NCBI RefSeq assembly: GCF_000282495.1
Contig: NZ_AKJE01000036.1
Coordinates: 62,001 to 126,000, forward strand
Length of the DNA stretch: 64,000 bases
Direction of reading: 5' to 3'
Source of the DNA: Pseudomonas sp. GM79
GTDB taxonomy: Bacteria; Pseudomonadota; Gammaproteobacteria; Pseudomonadales; Pseudomonadaceae
The position numbers were made by a program, and so were the translations under genes. Each line of letters begins with the position of its first letter. Position 1 is the stretch's first letter. Shown here piece by piece: positions 10,424 to 19,061 of this stretch. The notes beneath the pieces are model-generated. The model had not been told where the DNA came from. It saw only the letters and a program-made list of their open reading frames with translations, and did not search any database.

Positions 10424-10874
10424 GATGTGCTCCATGGGCATGGTGGACGGGGTGGTCTGGGTGCTCTCCCCCGTCGCCATCGCCCTTGGCGAAGGATTCC
10501 GGATAGGCATCGATCACCGCGGTCATCAAGTCGAGAGCCGATCCGTAAGTGACGAATGGGGTGGCGTGCGTATGGACCTGGCCCGCATCGTCCACAAACA
10601 GATGCGCCTGGACCGGAGCCCCATCAACCTCCACCTGGTAGGTGGTCACGATCCGGACAACATGCCCTTTGTGGTTAATCTCGCGAACCGTCCTGGCTTC
10701 ATGTCCTGCATGCGGGTCCACGTACTCAGGAAACTGCTCCTTGATCCACGCTGGGTGCGTTTTGTCAGGATCGGTGATGGATATCTCCGCGAGAGCACCT
10801 ATGTCAGGCAGGCTCAATAGCGCATTGGGTTTCATGCCCGCTGGTTCGGGGCTGGAGACATTCTTCCGTGTCAT
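10410..10874 (-). CDS. MelC1-like tyrosinase copper helper (caddie), His-rich tail
   Basis: 154 residues; excellent ribosome site AGGAGG 5 nt before the ATG at 10874. Residues about 80-120 (VEVDGAPVQAHLFVDDAGQV, then ATPFVTYGSALDLMTAVIDA) follow the plan of Streptomyces MelC1, the co-factor that loads copper into and escorts tyrosinase. The last 20 residues are histidine-rich (HPDHPVHHAHGAHH), well suited to hold copper. It directly precedes and overlaps the tyrosinase gene, as melC1 does melC2. The family match is by pattern, not by close identity, so the role is inferred mostly from context and the histidine tail. Confidence 0.75.
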   Translation of the reverse strand: MTRKNVSSPEPAGMKPNALLSLPDIGALAEISITDPDKTHPAWIKEQFPEYVDPHAGHEARTVREINHKGHVVRIVTTYQVEVDGAPVQAHLFVDDAGQVHTHATPFVTYGSALDLMTAVIDAYPESFAKGDGDGGEHPDHPVHHAHGAHHDQV

Positions 10875-10988
10875 GATTCCTCCTGGAGTGTGCCCCCCGG
10901 ACGGTTGCCCAGACTGGCTGGAGAAAGTGTAGTTGGTCGCTGGCAGGCATGCCGCTGAACCCATCCGCCGGGCGGACTTACTGTGGAT

Positions 10989-11125
10989 TCACCCTACGGG
11001 CACCCAGCGATGCGGCAGCATGTCGGTAATCTCACTCGCCCGTTGTGTCGGCAGGCGCGTGAGGATGTCCTTTAAGTAAACGTACGGATCATGCCCATTG
11101 AGCTTCACTTATTGGATCAGGCTCA
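10989..11125 (-). mobile_element. IS66-family transposase remnant (C-terminal end)
   Basis: On the minus strand the bases encode KLNGHDPYVYLKDILTRLPT and later MLPHRWVPVG followed by a stop: the conserved end of the IS66 TnpC transposase. An in-frame TAA just before KLNGHD, and loss of homology beyond IMSLIQ, show it is a dead fragment of some 45 codons. No IS66 terminal repeats were found. Confidence 0.85.
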
Positions 11126-11184
11126 TGATTCACTTTTACAGACGCATTCCCATCTCGTGACCATTGAGTGCACCCTAACGATTA

Positions 11185-11242
11185 AGCTAACAGGCGAGCA
11201 AAAGCGTAGCTTTTGCGAGTTCCAGTGAGCGCCTTGTTAGAC
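11185..11242 (-). other. attC: Integron attC recombination site
   Basis: A 58-bp imperfect palindrome with integron core boxes. On the minus strand R'' is GTCTAAC (11242-11236) and R' is GTTAGCT (11191-11185). The inner AAGGCGCTCA and CGCCT segments act as L boxes, and the central stem is GCAAAAGC/GCTTTTGC. It lies just beyond the 3' end of the ydeI-like gene and in the same orientation, exactly as in a gene cassette. No integron integrase gene is present in the window. Confidence 0.8.
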
Positions 11243-11263
11243 GTGTTCAACGGAATGTTCCAT

Positions 11264-11818
11264 TTAAAAATTTTCTGCCTCAGGCGCACGGAAGGCCTTA
11301 CTGTAGTAGCCAGACGGGTCGAAACAGCAAACCTGCTTCTTGCCGGATGCAAGCATATCGCAGGCATCACCAATTCGTTTTGCGCGCGTCTTAAGTTGCT
11401 TGGCTGAAGTAATCCAGTGTATCCAGTCTACTCGTGCGATGGTCGTCGTATTGTTCCAAACTTTACGAGCCTCAGGAGTGGCTGCCAGTGCCTCCTGAAA
11501 ATCTGGTGGGATGTCAGGCTCGGGTTCCTTCTTCACAGGGGTTAGCTCTAGTGTAACGATATCCCCAACGGCCGCGCCTGCGGCTTCGTGTAACTCTCTA
11601 CTTACCTGCAGCCAATGGCTCAGCTGACCATCCGGTTCAAGGGTTGCCTGGAAATGGTGCCCATTGATTGTGCCTTCAACTGTCGTCCTTCCTCGCCTCG
11701 GAAGCTGTTCACTCGCGTCTCTTGGCAGTACTACGAACGCCCACGACGTATCATTACCAGGCTTTGCCGGACGAAGAAGCTTTGCTTCGAATCGGGATTT
11801 CACATCGATTGTTGTCAT
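11264..11818 (-). CDS. YdeI/OmpD-associated family protein (DUF1905), integron cassette gene
   Basis: 184 residues; GGAGGAG 5 nt before the ATG. The N-terminal half matches DUF1905 (SWAFVVLPRDASEQLPRRGR, then VEGTINGHHFQATLEPDG). The C-terminal half matches the YdeI/OmdA bacteriocin-protection type domain (DIPPDFQEALAATPEARKVW, then ITSAKQLKTRAKRI). E. coli YdeI has been linked to peptide resistance, but the molecular role is not known. The gene sits between an attC site at its 3' end and a GTTAGGC core sequence (11846-11840) 22 bp before its start region, so it is a mobile gene cassette of about 655 bp. Confidence 0.85.
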   Translation of the reverse strand: MTTIDVKSRFEAKLLRPAKPGNDTSWAFVVLPRDASEQLPRRGRTTVEGTINGHHFQATLEPDGQLSHWLQVSRELHEAAGAAVGDIVTLELTPVKKEPEPDIPPDFQEALAATPEARKVWNNTTTIARVDWIHWITSAKQLKTRAKRIGDACDMLASGKKQVCCFDPSGYYSKAFRAPEAENF

Positions 11819-11839
11819 TGCAACTCCTCCAACTAATAC

Positions 11840-11894
11840 GCCTAACTACTATTTGGCGACATCACTGTCGCGTTTAAAAGCGACAGTGATGTCG
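11840..11894. repeat. Cassette boundary core site and 15-bp perfect hairpin
   Basis: GCCTAAC at 11840-11846 (GTTAGGC on the minus strand) is the upstream recombination boundary of the cassette. Beside it a perfect inverted repeat, CGACATCACTGTCGC (11857-11871) and GCGACAGTGATGTCG (11880-11894), encloses an 8-nt loop. It may be what is left of the attC of a preceding cassette, but no outer R'' box is recognisable. Confidence 0.6.
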
Positions 11895-12215
11895 TATAAC
11901 GTTCCTTGTCGTCCTGCAAGCCCTTGTCTAGCCTGGAGGAATTGCAGCAACGCGACATAGCCCAGGGAGAAACGAGACATGGATGACGCCAAGCTCAGCT
12001 GCGGTAAAGATTCAGTGCAGAAGGTCGACGCTAACTATTTGCCACTAGTCTGTCCAGCGGCTGGTCGATTAAAAGCCATTGGCTAATCGTTCCGCTTTGC
12101 ACATCACCGCAAACCCGTAGCCGTTGGCAAAACACGCTCTCTAGCGCGAAACGGTGATCCCTTTGTTCATCCGTTATTTAACGGTATGTTGAAGTCCTCA
12201 ACTCAAGGACGACCC
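11895..12215. other. Gene-free stretch upstream of the NYN gene
   Basis: No convincing gene. A 35-codon frame (11979-12086, start MDDAKLSCGKDSVQ) has GGGAG upstream but matches nothing I recognise. The last 100 bases presumably hold the promoter of the NYN-domain gene. Confidence 0.4.
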
Positions 12216-13025
12216 ATGGCCATCCACGCACCCACCCCCACGCAAAAACACTTGGCAGTGTTAATCGACGCCGACAATGCCCCCGCAGCAATTGTTGAAG
12301 GTTTATTCGAAGAAATCGCCAAGTACGGTGTCGCCAACGTCAAGCGGATCTATGGCGACTGGACTGGCCCACAGTTGGGTGGATGGAAAAAGGTGCTACT
12401 CGACCATTCGATTCAACCTATCCAACAGTTCGCGTACACCAAAGGTAAGAACGCAACAGACAGTGCCTTGATCATCGACGCAATGGACTTGCTGTACACC
12501 CGACGCTTCGACGGTTTCTGCCTGGTTTCGAGCGACAGTGATTTCACCCGCCTCGCTTCGCGATTACGAGAAGAGGGTTTGACGGTCTACGGGTTTGGTG
12601 AAGAAAAAACCCCGAGACCGTTCGTGTCGGCCTGCGACAAGTTCATCTATACCGAATTGCTGCGCGGTGAAGTGCTTGTTGCTGCAAGCAATGGACATGG
12701 TCGACCCGAACCTGAGCCACCCGTCGAAATCGAGGCCGTCAAAGTCGCCTGTACACCCGAAGTAAAAAAGCTACCCAAGGCACCAGTAAGTTTCATCGCA
12801 AAGATCTTGGATGACATTGCCGACGAGGACGGCTGGGCTCACTTGGGTGCGCTGGGCACCAACATCAGCAAATTGAGACCTGAGTTCGACCCTCGCACCC
12901 ATGGTTATAAAAAGCTTAGTGAATTGATCAAGGGGTATCCGGATATGTTTGAACTGCAAACTAGAGGAACGTCGGGAGTGGGTGGTTCAATACTCTATGC
13001 CCGGCACCGACAGCCGAGCTCGTAG
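12216..13025 (+). CDS. NYN (PIN-like RNase) domain protein with C-terminal OST-HTH domain
   Basis: 269 residues from the ATG at 12216, which has AAGGA 7 nt upstream. Residues about 10-150 form a LabA/NYN PIN-like nuclease fold with the acidic motifs LIDADN and LVSSDSDFTRLASRLREEG. Residues about 190-268 resemble an OST-HTH/LOTUS domain (SFIAKILDDIADEDGWAHLG, then PDMFELQTRG), thought to bind RNA or other nucleic acids. The pair suggests an RNA-directed nuclease, but no target is known. It stands alone, near the integron cassette and IS remnant, so it may itself be an accessory gene. Confidence 0.88.
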   Translation: MAIHAPTPTQKHLAVLIDADNAPAAIVEGLFEEIAKYGVANVKRIYGDWTGPQLGGWKKVLLDHSIQPIQQFAYTKGKNATDSALIIDAMDLLYTRRFDGFCLVSSDSDFTRLASRLREEGLTVYGFGEEKTPRPFVSACDKFIYTELLRGEVLVAASNGHGRPEPEPPVEIEAVKVACTPEVKKLPKAPVSFIAKILDDIADEDGWAHLGALGTNISKLRPEFDPRTHGYKKLSELIKGYPDMFELQTRGTSGVGGSILYARHRQPSS

Positions 13026-13154
13026 CCCCCGTCGCCAACGACCGCTCTTGGCCGATTGCTGTCGGTTGCCAAACAGTTGGCAGGGGCGATCAATGTAATT
13101 CATGAGCAATAGCCGATCGCAGTCTGAAGCATCCAAGCACTACATTGAAAAGTA

Positions 13155-13203
13155 CGGAATTCCCTACGGTAGCTGGTGACTGTAGGAGCTGTCGAAGGCT
13201 CGG
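13155..13203. repeat. Degenerate REP with GGAATTCCCTAC motif
   Basis: GTAGGAGCTGTCGAAGGCT at 13182 onward is a single REP arm. It is preceded by CGGAATTCCCTAC (13155-13167). The same GGAATTCCCTAC next to another REP relic occurs at 19104-19116, so the two bracket the pump-regulator block. Confidence 0.6.
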
Positions 13204-13215
13204 GCCGGGGCTGTC

Positions 13216-14811
13216 TCACGCAACTGCTCGTGAAGCGCGCACTTTCTCGGATCGCGCGAATCCGATCTTGATGCCGACCAGGATGGGGGCAGCGATTACA
13301 AAAAGCAGGGCCACGGCGACGAACGCTGTGTCGAAGGCAATCACCATGGACTGACTTGTCACCAACCGGCCCAGAAGGCTCGTCGCTGCCCGGCCAGCGG
13401 CCGCTGCATCCATGCCTTTCACGGCCAGCATGGCTGTCGTGTTCGTCATCCGCTCGATGAGTGCGGCTCCCCCCGGGGTGACGTTGGCGCCGAGGACCAC
13501 GGCATTGGTGACGACGTTATGGTCGATCAGTGTCTGGAGCCCTGCGACCCCAATAAGGCCACCCAACTGGCGACCCGTATTGAAAAGGCCTATTCCGCCA
13601 GCGAGGTTTCGGCTGTTGAGGTGGCTGAAAGCGATCAGCGTGATCGATAGAAACAGGAAGCCAAGCCCCAACCCGCGCAACAGGATAGCTGCCATCATGT
13701 CGTCCGCGCCGCTTTCGTTGGTCGAACCGGACAGCATCCACATCGCCACCATGATCATCAGGATTCCAAAGGGCACGGTGGCGAACGGCGCAACGCGGTG
13801 GGCCTGCATGAGATAAGCAGATATGAGAAGCGCGCCAACAAAAAACGCGCCACTGGGCAACAGCAGCTGACCGGCATCGGTAGGAGTGAACCCGAGGACC
13901 GACAGGGCGAACGCCGGAATCAGGAACGCGCTGCCGAACAAGGCGGCGCCGGCGACAAAACTGACGATAAAGGCGAAGGAAAAATCGCTCGTTTTGAACA
14001 GGCTGAAGTCGAGCAAGCCCTGCCCTTTGGCCAACACTTGTTGCCCCAGAAATGCCAGCAGAGCGGCTGCGCCGATCACCGTTAGCCAAAGGATGCGTGG
14101 CTCCTCGAACCAGTCCCATCGGCTGCCCTGGCTGAGAACGTAGGTGAAACACAACAGCGTGGTTGAGATCAGCGAGAAGCCGATCCAGTCAAACGGACGC
14201 TGCCGGACCTTGGCGGGCATTGGGCCGTCTGCGATCAGCACAAGCCCGCTAGCCGCCAAGGCAATCGGGACAACGCTGAAGAAGATCCATGTCCAGGATT
14301 GGCTATCGATCAGCCACCCTTGAAGCGCCGGGGCGAGCGTCGCGGGCGCGACAACGGAGCCCATGGCAAACAGCGCTTGAAGGATTGGCTGAAGGGACCG
14401 CGGATAAGCGCGAAATATGATCGCCTGACCCCCGACCAGCAGAGTGCCACCGGCGAAGCCCTGGATAACTCGAAGTGCAACCAGCAAATCCAGCCGAGCG
14501 GTGATCGCGGCAATGCCACACGCCAGGCCCATGACCAGGGTTGAGCTGATGATCACATGACGCGCAGCGAAACGGTTCATCAGCCAAGGGGCGGTCATGA
14601 ACCCGATCAGCTTGAGCGCGATGTAGCCGATATCCAACCAGGCAAACTCATCAGGCGTCGCATAGGTGTCGCCGATGATGTCGCTGCGTCCGAGCGACAG
14701 AACGGTGCTGGCGATCGCTTCCGTTAGCGTGGCGAGCACGATGCCCGCCATGAGCAGGACACCGGTCGTAGCGCTGGCGTTGCTCCGCGTGGCGCTGGCA
14801 ATCGTGCTCAT
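13216..14811 (-). CDS. DHA2-family (EmrB-like) MFS drug exporter
   Basis: 531-residue inner-membrane proton antiporter with about 14 hydrophobic segments, the DHA2 layout. Visible signatures are ALRVIQGFAGGTLLVGGQAI (motif C/A region) and LAPALQGWLIDSQSWTWIFF. With the HlyD-type adaptor encoded just upstream it should form an EmrAB-type pump that passes substrates to an outer-membrane channel, which is not encoded here. The start overlaps the stop of the adaptor gene (ATGA), so they are co-translated. Substrate unknown. Confidence 0.9.
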   Translation of the reverse strand: MSTIASATRSNASATTGVLLMAGIVLATLTEAIASTVLSLGRSDIIGDTYATPDEFAWLDIGYIALKLIGFMTAPWLMNRFAARHVIISSTLVMGLACGIAAITARLDLLVALRVIQGFAGGTLLVGGQAIIFRAYPRSLQPILQALFAMGSVVAPATLAPALQGWLIDSQSWTWIFFSVVPIALAASGLVLIADGPMPAKVRQRPFDWIGFSLISTTLLCFTYVLSQGSRWDWFEEPRILWLTVIGAAALLAFLGQQVLAKGQGLLDFSLFKTSDFSFAFIVSFVAGAALFGSAFLIPAFALSVLGFTPTDAGQLLLPSGAFFVGALLISAYLMQAHRVAPFATVPFGILMIMVAMWMLSGSTNESGADDMMAAILLRGLGLGFLFLSITLIAFSHLNSRNLAGGIGLFNTGRQLGGLIGVAGLQTLIDHNVVTNAVVLGANVTPGGAALIERMTNTTAMLAVKGMDAAAAGRAATSLLGRLVTSQSMVIAFDTAFVAVALLFVIAAPILVGIKIGFARSEKVRASRAVA

Positions 14812-15905
14812 GAGCCGTCCCCTTGCGCAACCTCGACACGCGCGGACAAGCCAGGGACGATGCGGCCCGGTAACGGGTTGTGGGCAAGCCGGATTTTTAC
14901 CGGAACCCGCTGCACGACACGCACAAAGTTTCCTGTTGCGTTGTCTGTGGGCAGCAAGCTGAACGCCGACCCGCTACCCGGCGCAAAGCTGTCGACCACG
15001 CCTTCAAGTGCCCCGTCGGGATAACCGTCGACCGTAATGCGCACGCGCTGGCCGGGGCGGATATGTTCGAGTTGGGTTTCCTTGAAGTTCGCCACGACCC
15101 ACACATCATTGACCGGCACGATATCGAGCAAGGCCCCTCCCGGCGTAACGAACCGGCCGACCCGGACCTGACGGTTACCGATAACGCCATCAACAGGCGC
15201 GTGTACCACGGTGCTGTCGAGATCGATCTGGGCCAGATCGCGCGCGGCCTGTGCCTGCGCCACAGCAGCAACGGCAGCTTCTCGCTGGGCCACGAGGACG
15301 GTGATGCGTTGCTGTTGAGCCTCGACCGTTGCCGAAGCTGCCGAGACCGTCGCCTCGGCTCTGGAGCGTGCCGTGCCGGTTTCATCGACCAGGGCCTGGC
15401 TGACCGCGTGGCTGACGATAAGTTTTTGGCTGCGATCATGGGTCTTGGTCGCCAGATTCATCTCGGCGGCGGCCGAGCGTCGCTGGGCTTCGGCCTGTCG
15501 AATCAGGGCACGCTGAAGCTGGGTTTCGGCATCGACATGGGTCAGGCGAGCCTCGGCAGCGCTGACATTGGCCACTGCCTGTGCAAGCCGTGCGCGATAG
15601 TCCCGATCGTCAATCCGAAACAGGACGTCACCCGCCCGGACGGTCTGGTTGTCCTCGACCTCTACCGCCGTGACATAGCCAGCAACCTTGGCCGCGAGCG
15701 AGGTGAGGTCGCCGCGCACATAAGCGTTATCGGTGGAGGTCGAACCGCTCGAAAACGCCATGGCCCATCCGCCGGCCACGACCACCACGGCGCCGATGCA
15801 CAGCAGGATGCCAATCATCTTTCTCTTGCTTTGCCGCGCCACCACGACAGGGATCTCGGCGCTTGCGCCGGTGGCAATGGCGGCCTTGTCCTGAAGCGAA
15901 TTCAT
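14808..15905 (-). CDS. HlyD/EmrA-type membrane fusion protein
   Basis: 365-residue periplasmic adaptor. One membrane anchor at about residues 31-50 (GILLCIGAVVVVAGGWAMAF), then a biotinyl-lipoyl-like half (NAYVRGDLTSLAAKVAGYV), a long alpha-hairpin rich in Ala and Glu/Gln (about 95-210), and the second half (VHAPVDGVIGNRQVRVG) with the beta-barrel (LEHIRPGQRVRITVDGYPDG). It is the partner of the DHA2 exporter downstream. Confidence 0.92.
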   Translation of the reverse strand: MNSLQDKAAIATGASAEIPVVVARQSKRKMIGILLCIGAVVVVAGGWAMAFSSGSTSTDNAYVRGDLTSLAAKVAGYVTAVEVEDNQTVRAGDVLFRIDDRDYRARLAQAVANVSAAEARLTHVDAETQLQRALIRQAEAQRRSAAAEMNLATKTHDRSQKLIVSHAVSQALVDETGTARSRAEATVSAASATVEAQQQRITVLVAQREAAVAAVAQAQAARDLAQIDLDSTVVHAPVDGVIGNRQVRVGRFVTPGGALLDIVPVNDVWVVANFKETQLEHIRPGQRVRITVDGYPDGALEGVVDSFAPGSGSAFSLLPTDNATGNFVRVVQRVPVKIRLAHNPLPGRIVPGLSARVEVAQGDGS

Positions 15906-16003
15906 GTTCTTGTTTCCTGTTCAATGCCAAGGATCCACAGCAGCCACAGGACGGCAGTGACCTGCCGCCCGGCTGTCGAGCGTCGATGAGCGCGTTGATC
16001 GGC

Positions 16004-16417
16004 TCACTTTTTGATGGGGGTGACGAGCTCCTTTTCGTTGCTGTCGAGGACGAACACGGCCAGCAGGCGAGCTGGCTTCGTGTCGCTGGCGTTGGCGCTG
16101 ACTTCGTGCACAGAGCCCGGCTCCTCTACGAAGTTTTCGCCGACGTTGTAGATCTTTTCTGGCTCGCCTTTGACTTTGATGCGAAACGAGCCCTCCAGGA
16201 CCGTGGCATAAATGAACGCCGTTTTCGGATGGGTGTGGGACGGCGACGCGGCGCCCGGCCCATACTCGACCAGCACGCCCTTCATGCTCTTGCCTGGGAG
16301 GTTGGGAATGGGCCGATCGAATACGACCGACACCTTGCCTGCGGGCGGCTCGGCGGCCGACGCTGCGCTGATCGACAGCGCTGCGAAGGCAGCGGCCAAG
16401 AGAAATCGGGTAACCAT
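16004..16417 (-). CDS. Exported cupin-domain protein
   Basis: 137 residues from the ATG at 16417, with AAGGAG 7 nt upstream. A Sec signal peptide (about residues 1-22, ending AASA) is followed by a single cupin barrel. Motif 1 is HTHPKTAFIYATVLEGSFRI and motif 2 is PGSVHEVSANASDTKP, with His residues able to bind a metal. Upstream-start readings lack a signal peptide and ribosome site. It lies between the pump genes and the NAD(P)-binding protein on the same strand, with short gaps. Role unknown; single cupins of this type often bind or modify small molecules. Confidence 0.85.
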   Translation of the reverse strand: MVTRFLLAAAFAALSISAASAAEPPAGKVSVVFDRPIPNLPGKSMKGVLVEYGPGAASPSHTHPKTAFIYATVLEGSFRIKVKGEPEKIYNVGENFVEEPGSVHEVSANASDTKPARLLAVFVLDSNEKELVTPIKK

Positions 16418-16460
16418 GGCAATGCTCCTTGGTGCGTAGGTGGTGTGAGCGCGCGGCCCG

Positions 16461-17213
16461 TTACCGAGCCGTCGACTGACCGAGCCAGTCCTCGAAGCGG
16501 ATTGCGCCAAGGCGTGGGTTCTTGCCGGGCGTCAGCGATTGATCGTCGAGCACCGAACCGAAGTAGCGCGCGTGCACGTCCGGCACGACCTTGCGCGTGT
16601 CCTGAGTGGCACGCAGGAAGCGCCTGACCAGTTCGTCGAGTGGCATGGCCTCGGGACCGGCGACTTCGACCGTGCCATTGACCGGTGTTGCCAGCGTGAC
16701 CTCGGTGAGCGCCGCCACCACGTCGTCGGACGCCATCGGCTGGATCAGCGCCGGAGACAGGCAAATCTCCTCGCCGACGGTGGCCGCTTGCGCGATGCCG
16801 CCGACAAACTCGAAGAACTGTGTGGCCCGCAGGATGGTGTAAGGAATGCTGGATGCCTTGATCAGGTTTTCCTGCGCGACCTTGGCCCGGAAATAGCCAT
16901 TCTCGGGAAGCCGTTCACTGCCGACGATCGACAGGGCCACGTGATGGCGAACGCCAGCGGCCGCCTCGGCAGCCAGCAGGTTACGGCTCGACGTTTCGAA
17001 GAAATCGAGAACGGCCTGGTCTTCCCACGAAGGCGCGTTCGCCACGTCGACGACAATATCGGCGCCATCCATCGCCTGGGCCAGGCCCTCGCGGGTAATG
17101 CTATTCACGCCCGTGCTGGGGGCGGCTGCGAGCACGTCATGGCCGCGCTCGCGGAGGTTCTGCACAAGTTTCGATCCGATGAGGCCGGTGCCTCCAATGA
17201 CGACGATCTTCAT
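16461..17213 (-). CDS. NmrA-like NAD(P)-binding atypical SDR
   Basis: 250 residues; GGAGAG precedes the ATG at 17213. The N-terminal Rossmann motif is VVIGGTGLIGSKLVQNLRERG. The YFRAKVAQENLIKASSIPYT stretch is typical of NmrA/atypical SDR proteins, in which the classical catalytic Tyr is often lost. It may be a redox sensor or a reductase of an unidentified substrate. It is the first gene of the minus-strand operon with the cupin and the pump, and its start faces the large regulator gene 258 bp away. Confidence 0.87.
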   Translation of the reverse strand: MKIVVIGGTGLIGSKLVQNLRERGHDVLAAAPSTGVNSITREGLAQAMDGADIVVDVANAPSWEDQAVLDFFETSSRNLLAAEAAAGVRHHVALSIVGSERLPENGYFRAKVAQENLIKASSIPYTILRATQFFEFVGGIAQAATVGEEICLSPALIQPMASDDVVAALTEVTLATPVNGTVEVAGPEAMPLDELVRRFLRATQDTRKVVPDVHARYFGSVLDDQSLTPGKNPRLGAIRFEDWLGQSTAR

Positions 17214-17471
17214 GGTTTCTCTCCGCTTCTCGACTGCAACCATTGCTGTCGATGTAGATCGAGAGTGCCAGCGCGCGTCAGGGACGTCCTTGTACCGGCC
17301 TTGAGTTTGCCTTCAGGGAAGCTTGATTTTTCGTCCAGAAAAACAGTTATTCGACGGGTCTCCCTTGCCGCAAACGGTGCAGCGGGTCAGGCGCTGCCGT
17401 ATTATCGATACCACTTACCCACCGCCAGCTCAGACACGGAGTCGAGGGCGCTCGACCAGGGGATCCTCACC

Positions 17472-19061
17472 TTGCAATTCGTGTTTGAAGACTACGTGCT
17501 CGATCAGCAGCGCCGGGAACTGACCTTGCGCGGGCAAGTCGTGTCTGTCGGGCCGCAGGTCTTCGATCTACTGCTGCAACTCGTCAGCAACCGCGATCGC
17601 GTCATGAGCAAGGACGACCTGCTCAAGGCCGTGTGGAGCGGTCGGATCGTCTCTGAGTCGACCATCACCAGCCACATCAATGCGGTGCGCAAGGCCATCG
17701 GCGATACCGGCGAAGAGCAGCGCCTGGTGCGTACGGTCGCCCGTAAGGGATACCGCTTCGTCGGCGAGATCAAGGTGGATGAGGTCGGGGAAACGCGACA
17801 GCCTGACATCGAAGAACCCACGCCCGTGGACCTGAAGCAAACGCCTGCGCCCACGCTCGTCCTGCCGGACAAACCCTCCATTACTGTCCTGCCCTTCCAT
17901 AACCTGAGCGGCGATCCGGAGCAGGAGTATTTCGCCGACGGCATGGTAGAGGACATCATCACCGCCCTGTCGCGTATCCGCTGGCTGTTCGTCATCGCAC
18001 ACAATTCAAGCTTCACCTACAAGGGCCGGGCCGTGGACGTCCAGGGCGTCGGCCAGACGCTCGGCGTGCGCTACGTGCTGGAAGGTAGCGTGCGCAAGTC
18101 CGGGAACAAGGTACGCATCACCGGGCAGCTCATCGACGCGACGACCGGGATGCATATCTGGGCAGAGCGCTTCGAAGGCATGCTCCACGACATTTTCGAG
18201 CTGCAGGATCAAATCGCCGAAAGCGTCGTCGGCGCCATAGCACCGCAGCTGGAACGGGCGGAAATCGAGCGCGCCAAGCGCAAACCGACGGAAAACCTGG
18301 ACGCCTACGACTATTACCTGCGCGGAATGCCGAAACTGCACAACGGCACCCGCGAAGCCATCGAGCAAGCGCTGCCGTTGTTCTACAAGGCCATCGAGCT
18401 CGATCCGGAATTTGCATCGGCCTATGGCATGGCAGCCTGGTGTCACTTCTGGCGTAAGTTGAATGGCTGGATGACCGATCGGACTCAAGAGATCGCCGAG
18501 GGCGCACGACTTGCGCGTTTGGCGGTGGAACTCGGCCGGGACGATGCGGTGGCGCTGACGCGAGGCGGACATGCACTTGGCCATCTCGCCGGCGATATTG
18601 ATGGCGGCATTGCCCTGCTCGACAGGGCACGCCTGCTCAACCCCAACCTCGCCCCCGCCTGGTACCTGGGCGGAATCCTGCGCGCACTGCGCGGTGAAGC
18701 AGACGCCGCCATTGCGGATTTAACCCATGCCGTTCGCTTGAGCCCGCTGGATCCGGAAATGTTCAGGATGCAGGTTGGAATGGCACTCGCACACTTCTTC
18801 GCCGGGCGCTTCGATCCCGCTTCTGCCTGGGCGGAAAAGGCGCTGGGTAACCTGCCCTGCCTCCTGGTGTCGGTTGCCCTTATGGCGGCCAGTCATGCGC
18901 TCAGCGGACGCATGGACAAAGCGAAGCAGGCGATGCAGCGTTTGCACGAGCTGGATCCATCCTTGCGCGTCTCCAACCTGAAGGACTGGCTGCCAATCCA
19001 GCGTCCTGAGGATTTTGCACGGTTTGCTGATGGGTTGCGGCTAGCTGGGTTGCCTGAGTGA
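17472..19061 (+). CDS. CadC-type winged-helix regulator with TolB-like and TPR domains
   Basis: 529 residues. Residues about 1-95 form an OmpR/CadC-type winged helix (LTLRGQVVSVGPQVFDLLLQ, then TVARKGYRFVGEI). Residues about 135-260 resemble the TolB/FlgO-like domain found in many regulators of this design (ITVLPFHNLSGDPEQEYFAD). The rest is TPR-like repeats (YKAIELDPEFASAYGMAAWC and later YLGGILRALRGEADAAIADL). No membrane helix is visible. The start is uncertain: TTG at 17472 has AGGGGA upstream, and GTG at 17481 is the alternative. It faces the SDR-cupin-pump operon and very likely controls it. This architecture is more familiar from alphaproteobacteria and Burkholderiales, hinting at transfer. 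Confidence 0.85.
   Translation: MQFVFEDYVLDQQRRELTLRGQVVSVGPQVFDLLLQLVSNRDRVMSKDDLLKAVWSGRIVSESTITSHINAVRKAIGDTGEEQRLVRTVARKGYRFVGEIKVDEVGETRQPDIEEPTPVDLKQTPAPTLVLPDKPSITVLPFHNLSGDPEQEYFADGMVEDIITALSRIRWLFVIAHNSSFTYKGRAVDVQGVGQTLGVRYVLEGSVRKSGNKVRITGQLIDATTGMHIWAERFEGMLHDIFELQDQIAESVVGAIAPQLERAEIERAKRKPTENLDAYDYYLRGMPKLHNGTREAIEQALPLFYKAIELDPEFASAYGMAAWCHFWRKLNGWMTDRTQEIAEGARLARLAVELGRDDAVALTRGGHALGHLAGDIDGGIALLDRARLLNPNLAPAWYLGGILRALRGEADAAIADLTHAVRLSPLDPEMFRMQVGMALAHFFAGRFDPASAWAEKALGNLPCLLVSVALMAASHALSGRMDKAKQAMQRLHELDPSLRVSNLKDWLPIQRPEDFARFADGLRLAGLPE

Noticed and set aside
11857-11905. Second attC site
   Set aside because: Large palindrome and one core box are present, but the opposite R'' box could not be found, so only the first attC is called.
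11979-12086. 35-codon plus-strand frame
   Set aside because: Has GGGAG upstream but no similarity and no context; too weak to call.
14880-15989. 369-codon plus-strand frame
   Set aside because: Wholly antisense to the HlyD-type adaptor gene; no ribosome site and no recognisable protein features; a product of high GC.
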